Source: CAWKKW01 sp963850345
Lineage (GTDB): Bacteria; Acidobacteriota; Terriglobia; Terriglobales; Acidobacteriaceae
Reading direction: 5' to 3'
NCBI GenBank assembly: GCA_963850345.1
Contig: CAWKKW010000009.1
Location: 1 to 64,000, forward strand
DNA length: 64,000 nt
Below are positions 17,647 through 27,122 of the stretch, piece by piece. Both the position numbers and the translations under genes were made by a program. Under the pieces are notes generated by a model. The model did no database searches, was not told where the DNA came from, and saw nothing but the letters and a program-made list of their open reading frames with translations. The first letter of the stretch is position 1. Each line of letters opens with the position of its first letter.

Positions 17647-18045
17647 CTAGCTGGAGGCGAGGCCCGGCACCACTCGCCGCAACAGTTGCTCGACCACCGC
17701 GGCGGGGTCGTCGCAGATTCCCGTATGTACGGCGGAGACCTGGATGATGGTGCTGCGCGGCGCGACCAGCCAATGAAAGCGTTCACGTTTACTCAGGCGC
17801 GCCATGGGGCCGGCACTCGGGTCGCCCGAAGCGACGCTGCGAAACGCCTCGAGGTGTTGCCGCACAAGTTCTATATCGAGCTGCGGCCAGAGCGCTCGTA
17901 GCCTCCGCTCATCCACATGCACACGGGCCTCGAGAAACTGCTGCTCCAGGCACAAGACCACCACGCCGGCGTTGATAAATTCCTCGCACTCGACGCGAGG
18001 CACCACGCGCAACACAGCGTAGTCAAACGAGCTCTGCGCGGGCAC
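17647..18045 (-). CDS. DUF3037 family protein
   Basis: About 132 residues from the GTG at 18045 (VPAQSSFDYAVLRVVPRV). The Phe-Asp-Tyr start, RVVPRVECEEFINAGVVVLC and the late PRSTIIQVSAVHTG are characteristic of the DUF3037 family as I recall it. The gene overlaps the end of the HipA-like kinase gene by 23 bp, and this pairing is common for the family. Function unknown; it may be a partner or regulator of the kinase. Confidence 0.75.
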   Translation of the reverse strand: MPAQSSFDYAVLRVVPRVECEEFINAGVVVLCLEQQFLEARVHVDERRLRALWPQLDIELVRQHLEAFRSVASGDPSAGPMARLSKRERFHWLVAPRSTIIQVSAVHTGICDDPAAVVEQLLRRVVPGLASS

Positions 18046-18799
18046 GGAGGGCCTCCTCGACAAAATGCGATGCACCCTGCAAACGGCGGGTGAGGAAATC
18101 GACATAGGCGGCGCGAGTCGCCCGCACCGCACCGATATCCGGCAGCAGCCAGGCGTCAGGAACGTCCGCGAGAATCTGGCTGAAAACAGTCTCGTTCAGC
18201 AGCGCGGTTGCTGACTCCGCGGCTGTTGGGATGGCCGACGCCCAGGGTAGCAGCACATGTTCGCGGATGGGCCGGAAGGGCGACTCGATCATGCGTTCCA
18301 GGCTTGACCAGTTGTGATGAAAATACAGCGCGGCTCCATGGTCGATGAAGTACAGCTCGCGGTGCCAGCGCAGCAAGTTCGGGTTACGCGGAGTGCGGTC
18401 TACATTGAGCACGAAGGCATCGAACCAGACCGCCAGCGAAGCGGTTGCGGGGTTCGCAGTATCTCCCGCCGCGGGATCGAACATGGTCGAGCCGGGCAGG
18501 AAATCCAGCGCCAGGTTTAGACCTACGCTTCGCTGCAGTAGGTCGCGAATCTCCTGGTCGGGCTCGTTGCGGCCCAACGCGCTGTCGACCTCGACGAAGA
18601 CCAGTTCAGGCACGCGCAGTCCGAGTCGGCGTCCGATCTCGCCACACACCAGTTCGGCGAGCAGGGCCAAGGGTCCTTGTCCCGCGCCCCGAAACTTCAG
18701 CACATACAGCCCCAAGTCGTCGGCCTCAATGATGGCAGGCAACGAGCCGCCCTCTCGGAGAGGCGTAACGTACCGGGTTGCGCAGACGGTGCGAAGCAT
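18023..18799 (-). CDS. HipA-like kinase
   Basis: 258 residues from the ATG at 18799 (MLRTVCATRYVTPL). It has an N-lobe with DLGLYVLKFRGAGQG, a helical lobe, a catalytic loop LNVDRTPRNPNLL (compare NxDxxxxN in HipA) and a FIDHGAALYF motif in place of DFG. It lacks the long N-terminal lobe of full HipA (about 440 residues). No HipB-type HTH partner is present; the overlapping partner is a DUF3037 protein. A Ser/Thr kinase role is likely; the target is unknown. Confidence 0.78.
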   Translation of the reverse strand: MLRTVCATRYVTPLREGGSLPAIIEADDLGLYVLKFRGAGQGPLALLAELVCGEIGRRLGLRVPELVFVEVDSALGRNEPDQEIRDLLQRSVGLNLALDFLPGSTMFDPAAGDTANPATASLAVWFDAFVLNVDRTPRNPNLLRWHRELYFIDHGAALYFHHNWSSLERMIESPFRPIREHVLLPWASAIPTAAESATALLNETVFSQILADVPDAWLLPDIGAVRATRAAYVDFLTRRLQGASHFVEEALRARAELV

Positions 18800-18930
18800 G
18801 ACTCCGGTTAGTGTAGCTGGTCGGGTCGGGGCTCTTTGACGCCGAGTTGGTACTGCGGGGTACACATCAGCGGGGCTATAATCTCGCTGTCTCCCAACGC
18901 CATGGAATGCTGCTGAACCAGGGGCTCCCG

Positions 18931-20802
18931 ATGAACCACCGTGCTGTCTTCGCATTGCTGGCCGCGACCCTGATAGCACCCGTTCTCGCCCTGGCTGGGC
19001 CTCGCTCGTTCGCGCAGGAAGCCGCTCCCTCGATTGCAGACCAGGCCAAAGCAAGCGGGCAAGCGACCGGGTTGGTGCTCAAGCGTACCGTTCGCCGTGT
19101 GATTCTTGATGTGGTGGTCACCGACTCGACCGGCAAGCCGGTGCAGGGCCTCACGCAGCAGGATTTCAAACTGGAAGAGGACAGCAAGCCCCAACGGGTG
19201 CTCTCGTTCGACGTTCATGCCTTCGATCCGTCGCTCGATTTCGACCCCAAGCTGCCGCCTCTTGAACCGGGGACCTTCGTCAATGTGCCTGCCGAGCAGG
19301 AGCGCGGGCCGCTCTACGTGATCCTGTACGACCTGGTGAACATGGAGACGGACGACCAGCCCTACGCACGCAAGCAGCTCCTCAAGTTCATCGAGGAGAA
19401 GCCAAAGGGGTCGCGGTTTGCCGTCTTCGTGCTCTCCGATGGTCTGCACCTGGTACAGGGATTCACCACGGACACCGCTCAACTGCGCGACGTAATGGAT
19501 CCGAAGAGCCCGCGCCCGCACATTCCGCAAATCTTCCTATATGGGAAGAATTTCGGTCGGGGCGATTCCGGGTTCATGGTCGATGTCTTCAACTACATTG
19601 CGCGATTCCTCGACGGCATGCCGGGCCGCAAGAATTTGATCTGGATGTCCAGCGGTTTCCCCATGACGCTCTTTCCCAGCGACGACGACGGACAGAGCTA
19701 TCGGGAGAAGATCAAGCAGACGCTCGACACGCTGGCGCGCGGCCAGGTGGCTGTGTACCCGATCGATGTCCGGGGACCTGTCGTCGACGAAGCGCGTGCT
19801 CCCAAAGGCGCGGCACCCAGCGGCGGCACCTACACGGATTATCGGACCGGCGGCAGCGGCACCACCAACGCACCTGCAAGCGCGGCCGGGTCAGGCGGAG
19901 CGGGATACAGCCTGCTCTCCAGCAGCTACATGACCCAGACCGAAATTGCCGAAGTCACCGGAGGCCATGCTTTCTTCAGCACCAACGACCTGACCGGCGC
20001 GCTCACGCAGGCCACCGATATTGGCGCGAGCTACTACACGCTGACGTACTCCCCGAGCAACGAGAGATACGATGGCAAGCTGCGGGCTATTCACCTCTCG
20101 CTGGCGAAGAAGGGCTACACGCTGGCGTACCGTCGCTCTTACTACGGCATCGATCCGGATGCGCCTGCTCTGCCTGGCAAACACCCGTCGGCTTCGAACC
20201 AGCAGCTGGCCGCGGAACCCAAATTACCCGAGGTTCGCAAGTCCTCCGACACGCTTTCTGTCAACCTGCAGCATGGCGCTCCGCTCTCGCATGACCTGCT
20301 CTTCCGTGCAGCGATTCAGCCGCTCGGTCCGCCTGCCCTGGCCACTCCGGAACAGATGGCGGTGCTTGAGGAACAGAACCCGAAGGCCCGGCACAAATCC
20401 AGGCCGGGCAAGTCTCCGCCACCGGTGCAGCTCCAGACCATTGCGGTGAACTACACCTTGCTCAGCCGGCAGGTCTTCCTTGGGTCTAGCGATAGTTCTG
20501 TTTCGACCTTGGAGGTTGCGGCCGCAGCGTATGACGCCGATGGCAAGATGCTCAGCTCCGTCGTAGATGACGTCAAGCGCGGCGATTCTCTATTCGCTCA
20601 ACAGTCCAACGTGTCGGGTCTCTACCGGGTGGAACAGAAGATCGATGTGCCTGTGAACGCCGCCTCGATCCGCGTCGCTGTGCACGATCGCAAAACCGAC
20701 CGCATCGGTGCGCTCGAGGTCGCATTGCCACTCCCGTCGGCGTCGCAGACGAGGACTACGCCTCCCGGAGTACCGGGATCGGATCCAGCCATCCCTCACT
20801 GA
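18931..20802 (+). CDS. Secreted VWA-domain protein (acidobacterial type)
   Basis: 623 residues with AGGGG about 8 nt before the ATG at 18931. A signal peptide (ending RSFAQ) is followed by DVVVTDSTGKPVQGLTQQDF, the strand-rich opening of the acidobacterial VWFA-related family (TIGR03436). The von Willebrand A fold runs from about residue 130 to 370. Its MIDAS-like segment is YDLVNME rather than DxSxS, as is usual for this family. Gly/Ser-rich linker at about 290-325. The C-terminal third is a separate beta domain. Probably binds proteins outside the cytoplasm. A paralogue follows 107 bp downstream. Confidence 0.8.
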   Translation: MNHRAVFALLAATLIAPVLALAGPRSFAQEAAPSIADQAKASGQATGLVLKRTVRRVILDVVVTDSTGKPVQGLTQQDFKLEEDSKPQRVLSFDVHAFDPSLDFDPKLPPLEPGTFVNVPAEQERGPLYVILYDLVNMETDDQPYARKQLLKFIEEKPKGSRFAVFVLSDGLHLVQGFTTDTAQLRDVMDPKSPRPHIPQIFLYGKNFGRGDSGFMVDVFNYIARFLDGMPGRKNLIWMSSGFPMTLFPSDDDGQSYREKIKQTLDTLARGQVAVYPIDVRGPVVDEARAPKGAAPSGGTYTDYRTGGSGTTNAPASAAGSGGAGYSLLSSSYMTQTEIAEVTGGHAFFSTNDLTGALTQATDIGASYYTLTYSPSNERYDGKLRAIHLSLAKKGYTLAYRRSYYGIDPDAPALPGKHPSASNQQLAAEPKLPEVRKSSDTLSVNLQHGAPLSHDLLFRAAIQPLGPPALATPEQMAVLEEQNPKARHKSRPGKSPPPVQLQTIAVNYTLLSRQVFLGSSDSSVSTLEVAAAAYDADGKMLSSVVDDVKRGDSLFAQQSNVSGLYRVEQKIDVPVNAASIRVAVHDRKTDRIGALEVALPLPSASQTRTTPPGVPGSDPAIPH

Positions 20803-20909
20803 ATGACTGCGTCCATTCGCAGCCATCTCGGCGCGCTTTCGCGCGGCCACACCAGACACTGCCATCTGTTTTTTCTTTCTGATAAGGTTCTCAATCGCGG
20901 GGGAACTGC

Positions 20910-22754
20910 ATGCGTTTGCGTCGAGTCTGCCTGGTCACCTTGATTCTGCCGGCCCTTTTTCTGACCATCCTTCATTCTCAAAACGATACGGATACCGAAG
21001 GCCGCACCGTCTTCCACGCCGTCGTACGCACCGTGGTTGTGGATGTGGTGGTCACGGACAACAAAAACCAGCCGGTCGCCGGATTGCCCAAAGAAGCCTT
21101 TCAACTCACGGAGCAAGGCCAGCCGCAGAAGGTCTCTTTCTTTGAAGAGCACACCGGCGTCGCTTCGGCGCAGACCTCCAGCGCCAAGCTGCCCCCGGGT
21201 GTCTTCAGCAATGTGCCTGCTTCGAAGTCGACTGACTCCGTGAACGTGCTGCTGGTCGATTCGCTGAACACGCCTCTCGCCGACCAGAGCTACGTCCACT
21301 CCCAGACGATCAAGTACCTCGACGGGATCCAGCCAGGCACGCGGATCGGCATCTTCGCTCTCTCAACAAGGCTGCGGTTCGTGCAGGGATTCACAGCCGA
21401 CGCCTCGATGCTCAAAGCCGCTTTGAACAACCCAAAGCTGGGCGGCGGACCTCATGCTTCTGGGTTGCTGCCGACTGTAGGAGAAAACGCCGGCACTCAG
21501 CAGATGGTCTCGCAAATCGAGTCTTACCAGGCCACCACGGCGTCTTCCGGCTTTGGGGCGGCGGGCGAGTTGCAGGATTCGATCGACGCGTTGAAGCAGT
21601 TCCAGTCTGACACCGCTTCGTTTCAGACTTCGCAGCGCATCGAGATCACGCTGGACGCGATGCAGCAGCTCGGCCGCTATCTCGCAGGCATACCCGGCCG
21701 CAAGAACGTGATCTGGTTTGCGGGTTCCTTTCCTCTGGCGATCTTGCCGCAGAGCGTGGTCAACCAGAATGGCCAGAATGCCCGGCAGTCGCCGTCCACC
21801 AGCCCCTTCAGCAGCGCACGTGACTTCGATGAAAAGATTCGTCAGACCACCGAGTTGCTCACTGCGGCACAGGTTGCGCTCTACCCCGTTGCCGCCAAGG
21901 GAGTGAGCAACATCGGAGCCTATGAAGCGCAAAGCCAGAGCAACGGGCTTGATTCCGGCGGCAAGGGACTCGCTTCTTCTGCTGAGCCGCAGACCGAGGC
22001 GCTCGACGTGAATGCTACGCAGAACGCCATGGAGGAGATTGCCCACGATTCGGGCGGGGAAGCGTTCTTCAACACCAACGACCTGAGCGCGGCCATCTCG
22101 CACGCGGTCGACCACGGCACGCACTACTACACGCTCGCGTACACGCCGACCGACAAGACCATGGATGGCAAGTTCCGGCACATCGACGTGAAGCTGAACG
22201 ATGGCAAATACAAGCTCGCCTTTCGTCGCGGCTACTACACTCAGGACCCGCGTACCGCCGCCAAGGAGGCCTCGCAGCGCATCAGCGATCCGCTGCATCC
22301 TTTCATGGGGCGCGGCATGCCGGATAGTTCCGAGATTCCCTACACCATCAGGATCGATCCATCTCCTAATCAGCCCATCGCCGATACCGATCGCGCCGGT
22401 GACAGCCAACAGTTGAAGGGCCCGGTCACCCGGTATGCGGTTACGTTTACGATTCCGGTAGACAGCATTCGATTCGACACCGGCCCTGATGGCGTCCACC
22501 ACACGCGCCTCGAGGTCGCCATCGTGGCGTACGACTACAACGGCAAGGCACTGAACTGGATGGTGCGAACTATAGCTCTCGATCCCAAGCCCGACCGTTG
22601 GATCCAGATTCAGCAGTCCGGCGTGCGATTCCGCCTGGAGGAAGACGTGCCTCGCAACAACGTGTATCTGCGAACCGGGGTCTTCGACGCCGCAGCGAAC
22701 CGGGCCGGCACCATCGAAGTGCCCATGAGTGCAGTCGAGGTTGCAGCGAAGTAG
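20910..22754 (+). CDS. Secreted VWA-domain protein, second paralogue
   Basis: 614 residues. A signal peptide (about 1-23) is followed by VVVDVVVTDNKNQPVAGLPKEAF, the same opening as the gene upstream. The MIDAS-like segment is VDSLNTP, GRKNVIWFAGSFPLAI matches the paralogue's GRKNLIWMSSGFPMTL, and HYYTLAYTPTDKTMDGKFR matches its YYTLTYSPSNERYDGKLR. The two probably arose by tandem duplication and may act together on the cell surface. The VWA core is longer here, with an insertion of about 60 residues. Confidence 0.8.
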   Translation: MRLRRVCLVTLILPALFLTILHSQNDTDTEGRTVFHAVVRTVVVDVVVTDNKNQPVAGLPKEAFQLTEQGQPQKVSFFEEHTGVASAQTSSAKLPPGVFSNVPASKSTDSVNVLLVDSLNTPLADQSYVHSQTIKYLDGIQPGTRIGIFALSTRLRFVQGFTADASMLKAALNNPKLGGGPHASGLLPTVGENAGTQQMVSQIESYQATTASSGFGAAGELQDSIDALKQFQSDTASFQTSQRIEITLDAMQQLGRYLAGIPGRKNVIWFAGSFPLAILPQSVVNQNGQNARQSPSTSPFSSARDFDEKIRQTTELLTAAQVALYPVAAKGVSNIGAYEAQSQSNGLDSGGKGLASSAEPQTEALDVNATQNAMEEIAHDSGGEAFFNTNDLSAAISHAVDHGTHYYTLAYTPTDKTMDGKFRHIDVKLNDGKYKLAFRRGYYTQDPRTAAKEASQRISDPLHPFMGRGMPDSSEIPYTIRIDPSPNQPIADTDRAGDSQQLKGPVTRYAVTFTIPVDSIRFDTGPDGVHHTRLEVAIVAYDYNGKALNWMVRTIALDPKPDRWIQIQQSGVRFRLEEDVPRNNVYLRTGVFDAAANRAGTIEVPMSAVEVAAK

Positions 22755-22923
22755 AACTGTTTTCTTCGGGTCAAAGTTCAAGGCTTTTAGATATCGCGAC
22801 ACGTATGGGGTGCCGTAGAATCAAACAACTTTGGTGCTTCATCGAAACACTGTAGGAATGGTCAGCGATCCTTGCCGGCCCGATGAATTGGTTCTTGAAT
22901 CCACGTGGATGTGAGCAGACACC

Positions 22924-23700
22924 TTGGCACGACAGCTTTATACGGCCCGACTTCAGCGCAAGACCTGTATCTCTGATCCGGCGCAGTGCTTTCACCTCGA
23001 ATTTCAGGCTGACGAATTGCCGTCTTTCGACTTCGCTCCCGGCCAGTTCGTCTCCTGCGTGGCCGACGACCCGAATGGCAAATCGCAAACCCGCGCGTAT
23101 TCGATTGCGTCCGCTCCTCGCGGTAACGGCTTCGACCTGTGTGTCAATCGCGTGGATGGCGGTTTCTTTTCAAACCTGCTCTGCGATCTCGAACCCGGCG
23201 ATACGGTGCAATTCCATGGACCGCACGGCCTGTTCATTCTGCGCCGGCCGCTGACCGATACCATCATGATTGCGACCGGAACCGGCGTTGCGCCCATGCT
23301 CGGCTTCGTGCAGCATCTGTTTCCGCTCGACGCGCCCGATCGCAGCGAAGGCCGACAGGTGTGGCTGGTCTACGGTACTCGCTACGAGACGGAACTCTAC
23401 TACCGCGACTACTTCGAAGAGGCCGCGGCGCGACACGCGAACTTCCACTACATCGCCTCGCTCAGTCGCGGTGCAGAGAGTTGGACTGGGCATCGTGGCT
23501 ATGTCCAGGAGTTCGTGGGCAAGATCGCAGAAGAGCACGCCGCCAGTTGCAGTCCGCAGATTGCAACCGTCGCCGAACCTGCCGGATTCAACATCCATGC
23601 GTACATCTGCGGGCTGAACGAGATGGTTTCGGCGAATCGCGAACGCCTGATGAGCCTGGGTTGGCAGAGGAAACAGGTTATCTTCGAGCGCTACGACTAG
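22924..23700 (+). CDS. Ferredoxin/flavodoxin-NADP+ reductase type flavoprotein
   Basis: 258 residues from a TTG start. The FAD domain carries RAYSIASAP (about 59-67, RxYS motif) after FAPGQFVSCV. The NAD(P) domain carries IATGTGVAPMLGFVQ (about 116-130), VWLVYGTRYETELYYRDYF and YICGLNEMV near the end. No extra iron-sulfur or globin domain. It moves electrons between NADPH and a small carrier, or reduces another acceptor. Cytoplasmic; no partner gene is adjacent. Confidence 0.88.
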   Translation: MARQLYTARLQRKTCISDPAQCFHLEFQADELPSFDFAPGQFVSCVADDPNGKSQTRAYSIASAPRGNGFDLCVNRVDGGFFSNLLCDLEPGDTVQFHGPHGLFILRRPLTDTIMIATGTGVAPMLGFVQHLFPLDAPDRSEGRQVWLVYGTRYETELYYRDYFEEAAARHANFHYIASLSRGAESWTGHRGYVQEFVGKIAEEHAASCSPQIATVAEPAGFNIHAYICGLNEMVSANRERLMSLGWQRKQVIFERYD

Positions 23701-23800
23701 CAGCAGTGATCCAGAGAAGCCGAGAGGATCGGGCAGGGTGGACAGGCGCCCTGTTCTGCGCTAATATCCTTCGTAGTACGAAACATATCACGGAGGAATT

Positions 23801-24076
23801 ATGAGCGAGACTCAGGCAAAGAAAACCTACCCCGTCGAAGAAACCGTTCGTGCTCAGAAGGCTCTGCGCGAACTGGCGGGCCTGTCGCCGGAGATGTTCC
23901 CGATTCAGGCGTTCGTCGGAATGATCAGCGATGAAGTGGAAATCCTGCGTCGGCAGGGACACACGGATGAGGAGATAGCCCGGACCATCGAAGCCCATTC
24001 GAAGATCGGCATCACCGCGGCAGAAATCGCCGAGAATTATGCTTCGCCGGAGCAGCGCCATTCGGAGCGTGGTTGA
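23801..24076 (+). CDS. Small conserved-looking hypothetical protein
   Basis: 91 residues with GGAGG 5 nt before the ATG, a strong start. It is acidic and helical (VEETVRAQKALRELAG, DEVEILRRQGHTDEEIARTIE), with GHTDEEIARTI resembling a short helix-turn-helix. No membrane segment. Its last 65 bp overlap the end of the convergent MarR gene. I do not know a function. Confidence 0.65.
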   Translation: MSETQAKKTYPVEETVRAQKALRELAGLSPEMFPIQAFVGMISDEVEILRRQGHTDEEIARTIEAHSKIGITAAEIAENYASPEQRHSERG

Positions 24077-24557
24077 GGCCACTGGCAGGAGTGTTCCTCT
24101 CCGCGGCGCGAATCATCCCCTCCAGGCCGAGAATCAGACCGTCTCGCTCCTGCGGCAGCATGTGTCCGAAGATGGCTTCGATCTGCGCCTGAAAACTTCC
24201 CTTTGCGGCATTCTGAAACGCCATCCCAGATTCTGTCACTACGACTGATACGATTCGTTTATCCGCTTCAGTGCGGGCTCTTCTCACCAAGTCGCGCGCT
24301 TCGAGGCTGTCGACCGTCTTCGCGACGGTCGCCGGCTTCAGATTCATTCGCCGGGCCAGTTCGCCCATGGCGATGCCGTCACCATTGGGAGGCAGCAGGT
24401 TCAGGGTCATGAACTGCGTAGCACTGAGTCCCGCACCCTGAAAGCGGTTGAAGTTGGCAGCCTGAATCACCTGCCGCACCGCCAACCATGAATCTAGAAA
24501 TCTCTTCACCTCTGCCTTGGAGACCTTCTTCTTCATAGGGCCATTGTGCTCGTTCAT
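24012..24557 (-). CDS. MarR family transcriptional regulator
   Basis: About 181 residues; the ATG at 24557 or at 24536 (MKKKVSKAEV) may be the true start. The winged HTH is at about residues 60-120 (IAMGELARRMNLKPATVAKTVDSLEARDLVRRARTEAD, with the wing arginines). Helices at both ends dimerise. The C-terminal tail is basic and rich in Asn/Ala (NHAPNGAAPAKHNSRRF) and is encoded over the end of the convergent 91-residue gene, so it may be a recent extension. Confidence 0.85.
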   Translation of the reverse strand: MNEHNGPMKKKVSKAEVKRFLDSWLAVRQVIQAANFNRFQGAGLSATQFMTLNLLPPNGDGIAMGELARRMNLKPATVAKTVDSLEARDLVRRARTEADKRIVSVVVTESGMAFQNAAKGSFQAQIEAIFGHMLPQERDGLILGLEGMIRAAERNTPASGLNHAPNGAAPAKHNSRRFLPR

Positions 24558-24599
24558 GTACGACAAGGCGGTGTAAATCTGTGGCGAGCGCGGAAGCAG

Positions 24600-25433
24600 C
24601 TAAAGCTTGAATAGCTCGCGCAGACGACGAGTCTGTGCGCGGCTCACCGGAATCTCCGTCTGCTTCCGGTCATCCATGCGCAACTGGTAGCTGGACTTGA
24701 ACCAAGGCACCACTTCTTTGATGTGGTTGATGTTGACCACGTAGGAGCGATGCGCGCGCCAGAACACGGCCGGATCCAGCAGCTCCAGCAACTCCTCGAG
24801 CGTCCGGCATTTGGATTGCCCTTCGAGTGTCGGAGTGACCACCGAGATCACACCTTCGTCGATCGAGGCGTGGCAGATGTCCTTCTGATCGATCAGCAGC
24901 AAACGGCTCTGTGCCTGCAGCACGATCTTCCCACTATGCTGGCGAGGTGCGGTCTGCTGCTGCTCCATCAGGCGAAGCAGAGCATCAATGCGTTGTTCAG
25001 AAGTGGCGGTTTGCGGGGTCAATGCAGGTGCGGGGTCTTCCTCAGCTGTCTGCATCTCCTGCAGCCGGAGTCGCGCACGATCAAGCGCCTGCAGCAAACG
25101 TGCGCGGTCGAAGGGCTTCAGCAGGTAGTCGATCGCGTTCACCTCGAAGGCCTTCACGGCATACTGATCGAAGGCGGTGGCGAAGATGATCTGCGGCAGC
25201 GGCTCGCCGTGACTATGCTCGATCAGACGCTTCAATACCGCGAAGCCATCGAGGCCGGGCATCTGTACGTCGAGGAAGACCACGTCGGGATGATGTGTTT
25301 CCACGAGCTCTACGGCTTCGATGCCGTTCTGGCCCTGAGCCAGAACGTCGACGCCTCCCGCTGAATCGAGCAGGTACTGCAATTCGTCGCGCGCCAGTTG
25401 CTCATCATCAATAATCAGTGCGGTGATTGCCAT
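24600..25433 (-). CDS. LytTR family response regulator
   Basis: 277 residues. The receiver domain (1-125) has the acidic pair D9/D10, the phospho-acceptor D55 in VVFLDVQMPG, the Thr/Ala switch in IIFATAFDQ, and Lys in DYLLKPFDRARLL. A Gln-rich linker leads to a LytTR DNA-binding domain at about 170-275 (FWRAHRSYVVNINHIKEVVPW). Such regulators usually work with a LytS/YehU type kinase; none is in the window, so it is an orphan here. Confidence 0.93.
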   Translation of the reverse strand: MAITALIIDDEQLARDELQYLLDSAGGVDVLAQGQNGIEAVELVETHHPDVVFLDVQMPGLDGFAVLKRLIEHSHGEPLPQIIFATAFDQYAVKAFEVNAIDYLLKPFDRARLLQALDRARLRLQEMQTAEEDPAPALTPQTATSEQRIDALLRLMEQQQTAPRQHSGKIVLQAQSRLLLIDQKDICHASIDEGVISVVTPTLEGQSKCRTLEELLELLDPAVFWRAHRSYVVNINHIKEVVPWFKSSYQLRMDDRKQTEIPVSRAQTRRLRELFKL

Positions 25434-25523
25434 CGAACACCAACCATTGAGTATAGGGAGGAGGAGAAAGCCGGGTCAATTGCCTGCGCGGAAGACACGC
25501 GAAATGGCTCCGAAGAGCCAGCG

Positions 25524-26072
25524 TTAGCTGGTGAAAGCGCGCAGGCGTGCCGGGGAATTGTCCTGTGCCAGATCGTGTCCGCAGTGCACGCAGAAGAGAT
25601 CGACCGAGCTCACGGACCGATAACATTGTCCGCACGAAGCGGAGACCTGGTAGGCGCACTGCGGGCAGAAGTGGAATTCACTCTGCACCCGCGTGCCGCA
25701 GGATGGGCAGAGCGAGACCACCGGCTGACGGAGCAGGAAGTAGAGAACCGCGCCGATGCCGCCGGGCATCACCACACAGACCAGCATCCACAGGCGGGAA
25801 CTCATCGCCCGCCGCGGCGCATCGCGACTGATATAGCCCACCATCAGCACATAGAGACCAGCCAGCGCGCTCCACGACAGGGCGAAATAGAGTCGCAGGC
25901 CGATCGGTGGACCGGGGTGATGACGGTGCGCCGGCAGCACCACCCAGAAAATGTACTGCATGAAGACAAAGGCGAAGACTGCCAGCGCGATCGACCAGCG
26001 GGGGATCAGCTTCATCTCGTCAGAGAAGGTTGTCGATTCGTTCAGTTCCCGTAAGGTGTGAGTGGTCTTCAT
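25524..26072 (-). CDS. Zinc-ribbon membrane protein
   Basis: 182 residues from the ATG at 26072 (MKTTHTLREL). Three hydrophobic segments (about residues 25-45, 60-77 and 92-112) precede a cytoplasmic C-terminus with paired CxxC motifs: CPSC...CPQC and CGQC...CVHC, that is two zinc ribbons. Double zinc ribbons of this type occur in many uncharacterised bacterial membrane proteins. Function unknown. Confidence 0.7.
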   Translation of the reverse strand: MKTTHTLRELNESTTFSDEMKLIPRWSIALAVFAFVFMQYIFWVVLPAHRHHPGPPIGLRLYFALSWSALAGLYVLMVGYISRDAPRRAMSSRLWMLVCVVMPGGIGAVLYFLLRQPVVSLCPSCGTRVQSEFHFCPQCAYQVSASCGQCYRSVSSVDLFCVHCGHDLAQDNSPARLRAFTS

Positions 26073-26128
26073 TCTGCCAGGCGATTCCAGATTCGTGCCG
26101 CACGTAGCGGCTATCCCTTCACTTCTTG

Positions 26129-26524
26129 TTACGTGTTTCGATTCTCGTCTCTCAGGTGGCCGGTGTTCTTCCATCCAGCGACGAGGGCAGCCAGCACGGC
26201 CGAAAAGAAGACTACCACCAGAAAAGTCATCATGGGCGTGAGATCAGCGATGTATTCACCGGAGACCAGGTCGTCGATGCCGCTCCACAGGGCGGGCGAA
26301 AGTAGGACCAGGATGATGCCCGCGACCAGCGTGGCAATCCCGGCGTTCCGCTTGCGGTTTCGCTTGCGTGCAACCGAGTCGATCATGGATCCGCGTACCG
26401 CGCGCCGGGTCTTCTGCACGATCGCCTGATTCTGCTCTGTGCGCAGGCCCGTCAAGGCCTCGACCAGCGAGGAGTCTTCCGATGGTCCGCCCACAGGTCC
26501 GCGGGAATCGGACTTATTGCTCAT
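26129..26524 (-). CDS. Membrane protein encoded with an ECF sigma factor
   Basis: 131 residues. Its ATG at 26524 lies 11 bp inside the end of the sigma factor gene. The N-terminal 60 residues are soluble and charged (EQNQAIVQKTRRAVRG). Two membrane helices follow at about 68-84 and 100-120. It has no zinc-finger cysteines. Gene order suggests an anti-sigma or sensor role; that is inferred. Confidence 0.6.
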   Translation of the reverse strand: MSNKSDSRGPVGGPSEDSSLVEALTGLRTEQNQAIVQKTRRAVRGSMIDSVARKRNRKRNAGIATLVAGIILVLLSPALWSGIDDLVSGEYIADLTPMMTFLVVVFFSAVLAALVAGWKNTGHLRDENRNT

Positions 26525-27122
26525 CCTGCCCCCTGGCATTGCGCATATGGGGCTTGAGTGCGGCCAATCCGCGATACAGTCGAGATTTTACCGTCGACAG
26601 CGGCGCTCGGGTGACCTGGGCGATCTCGTCCAGCGAGAGTTCTTCGTGAAAGCGCAGGGTCAGAACTTCGCGATGCAGCGGGTCCAGCTCCAACATCGCC
26701 GCGGCGACCTGCTGCCCGTTCTCGAGGCTCTGATACTGGTCGAACGGGGTAGGATCAGCGCTCGAAAACTCGAGCGGGCGATCTTCGCCTGCGCGCTCAC
26801 ATAGCTCTTCCAGGCTGACCATGGTCCGCTTACGGCGAACGTCGATGAGCAGGTTGCGGGCGATGGTGAAAAGCCAGGTATCGAAGCGTGCCTTGCCGTT
26901 ATACTGCGCGCCGCGCTGCAGCACGCGCATCCATGTCTCCTGGAACAGATCCTCTGCGAGTTCGCGGCTGCCGGTGAGATAGAGCAGGTAGCGCAGCAGA
27001 CGATGCTGATACAGAACGATCAGCTGGTCGAGCATCTCGGGGTCGTGCCGCTTGAGCCCCTGGGCGACCAGGGTATTCTCGGCGTGAGACTGCTCGGGCA
27101 GGGCGATGGAAGCGGCTTTCAT
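26514..27122 (-). CDS. RpoE-type ECF sigma factor
   Basis: 202 residues. Region 2 at about 35-105 (LIVLYQHRLLRYLLYLTGSR, AEDLFQETWMRVLQ, FDTWLFTIARNLLID). Region 4 at about 145-195 (LDPLHREVLTLRFHEELSLDEIA and the recognition helix STVKSRLYRGLAALK). First gene of an overlapping pair with a membrane protein. Confidence 0.92.
   Translation of the reverse strand: MKAASIALPEQSHAENTLVAQGLKRHDPEMLDQLIVLYQHRLLRYLLYLTGSRELAEDLFQETWMRVLQRGAQYNGKARFDTWLFTIARNLLIDVRRKRTMVSLEELCERAGEDRPLEFSSADPTPFDQYQSLENGQQVAAAMLELDPLHREVLTLRFHEELSLDEIAQVTRAPLSTVKSRLYRGLAALKPHMRNARGQDEQ

Noticed and set aside
21363..22802. 479-residue minus-strand frame
   Set aside because: Opposite the second VWA gene, which has a signal peptide and family motifs; no motif in the shadow.
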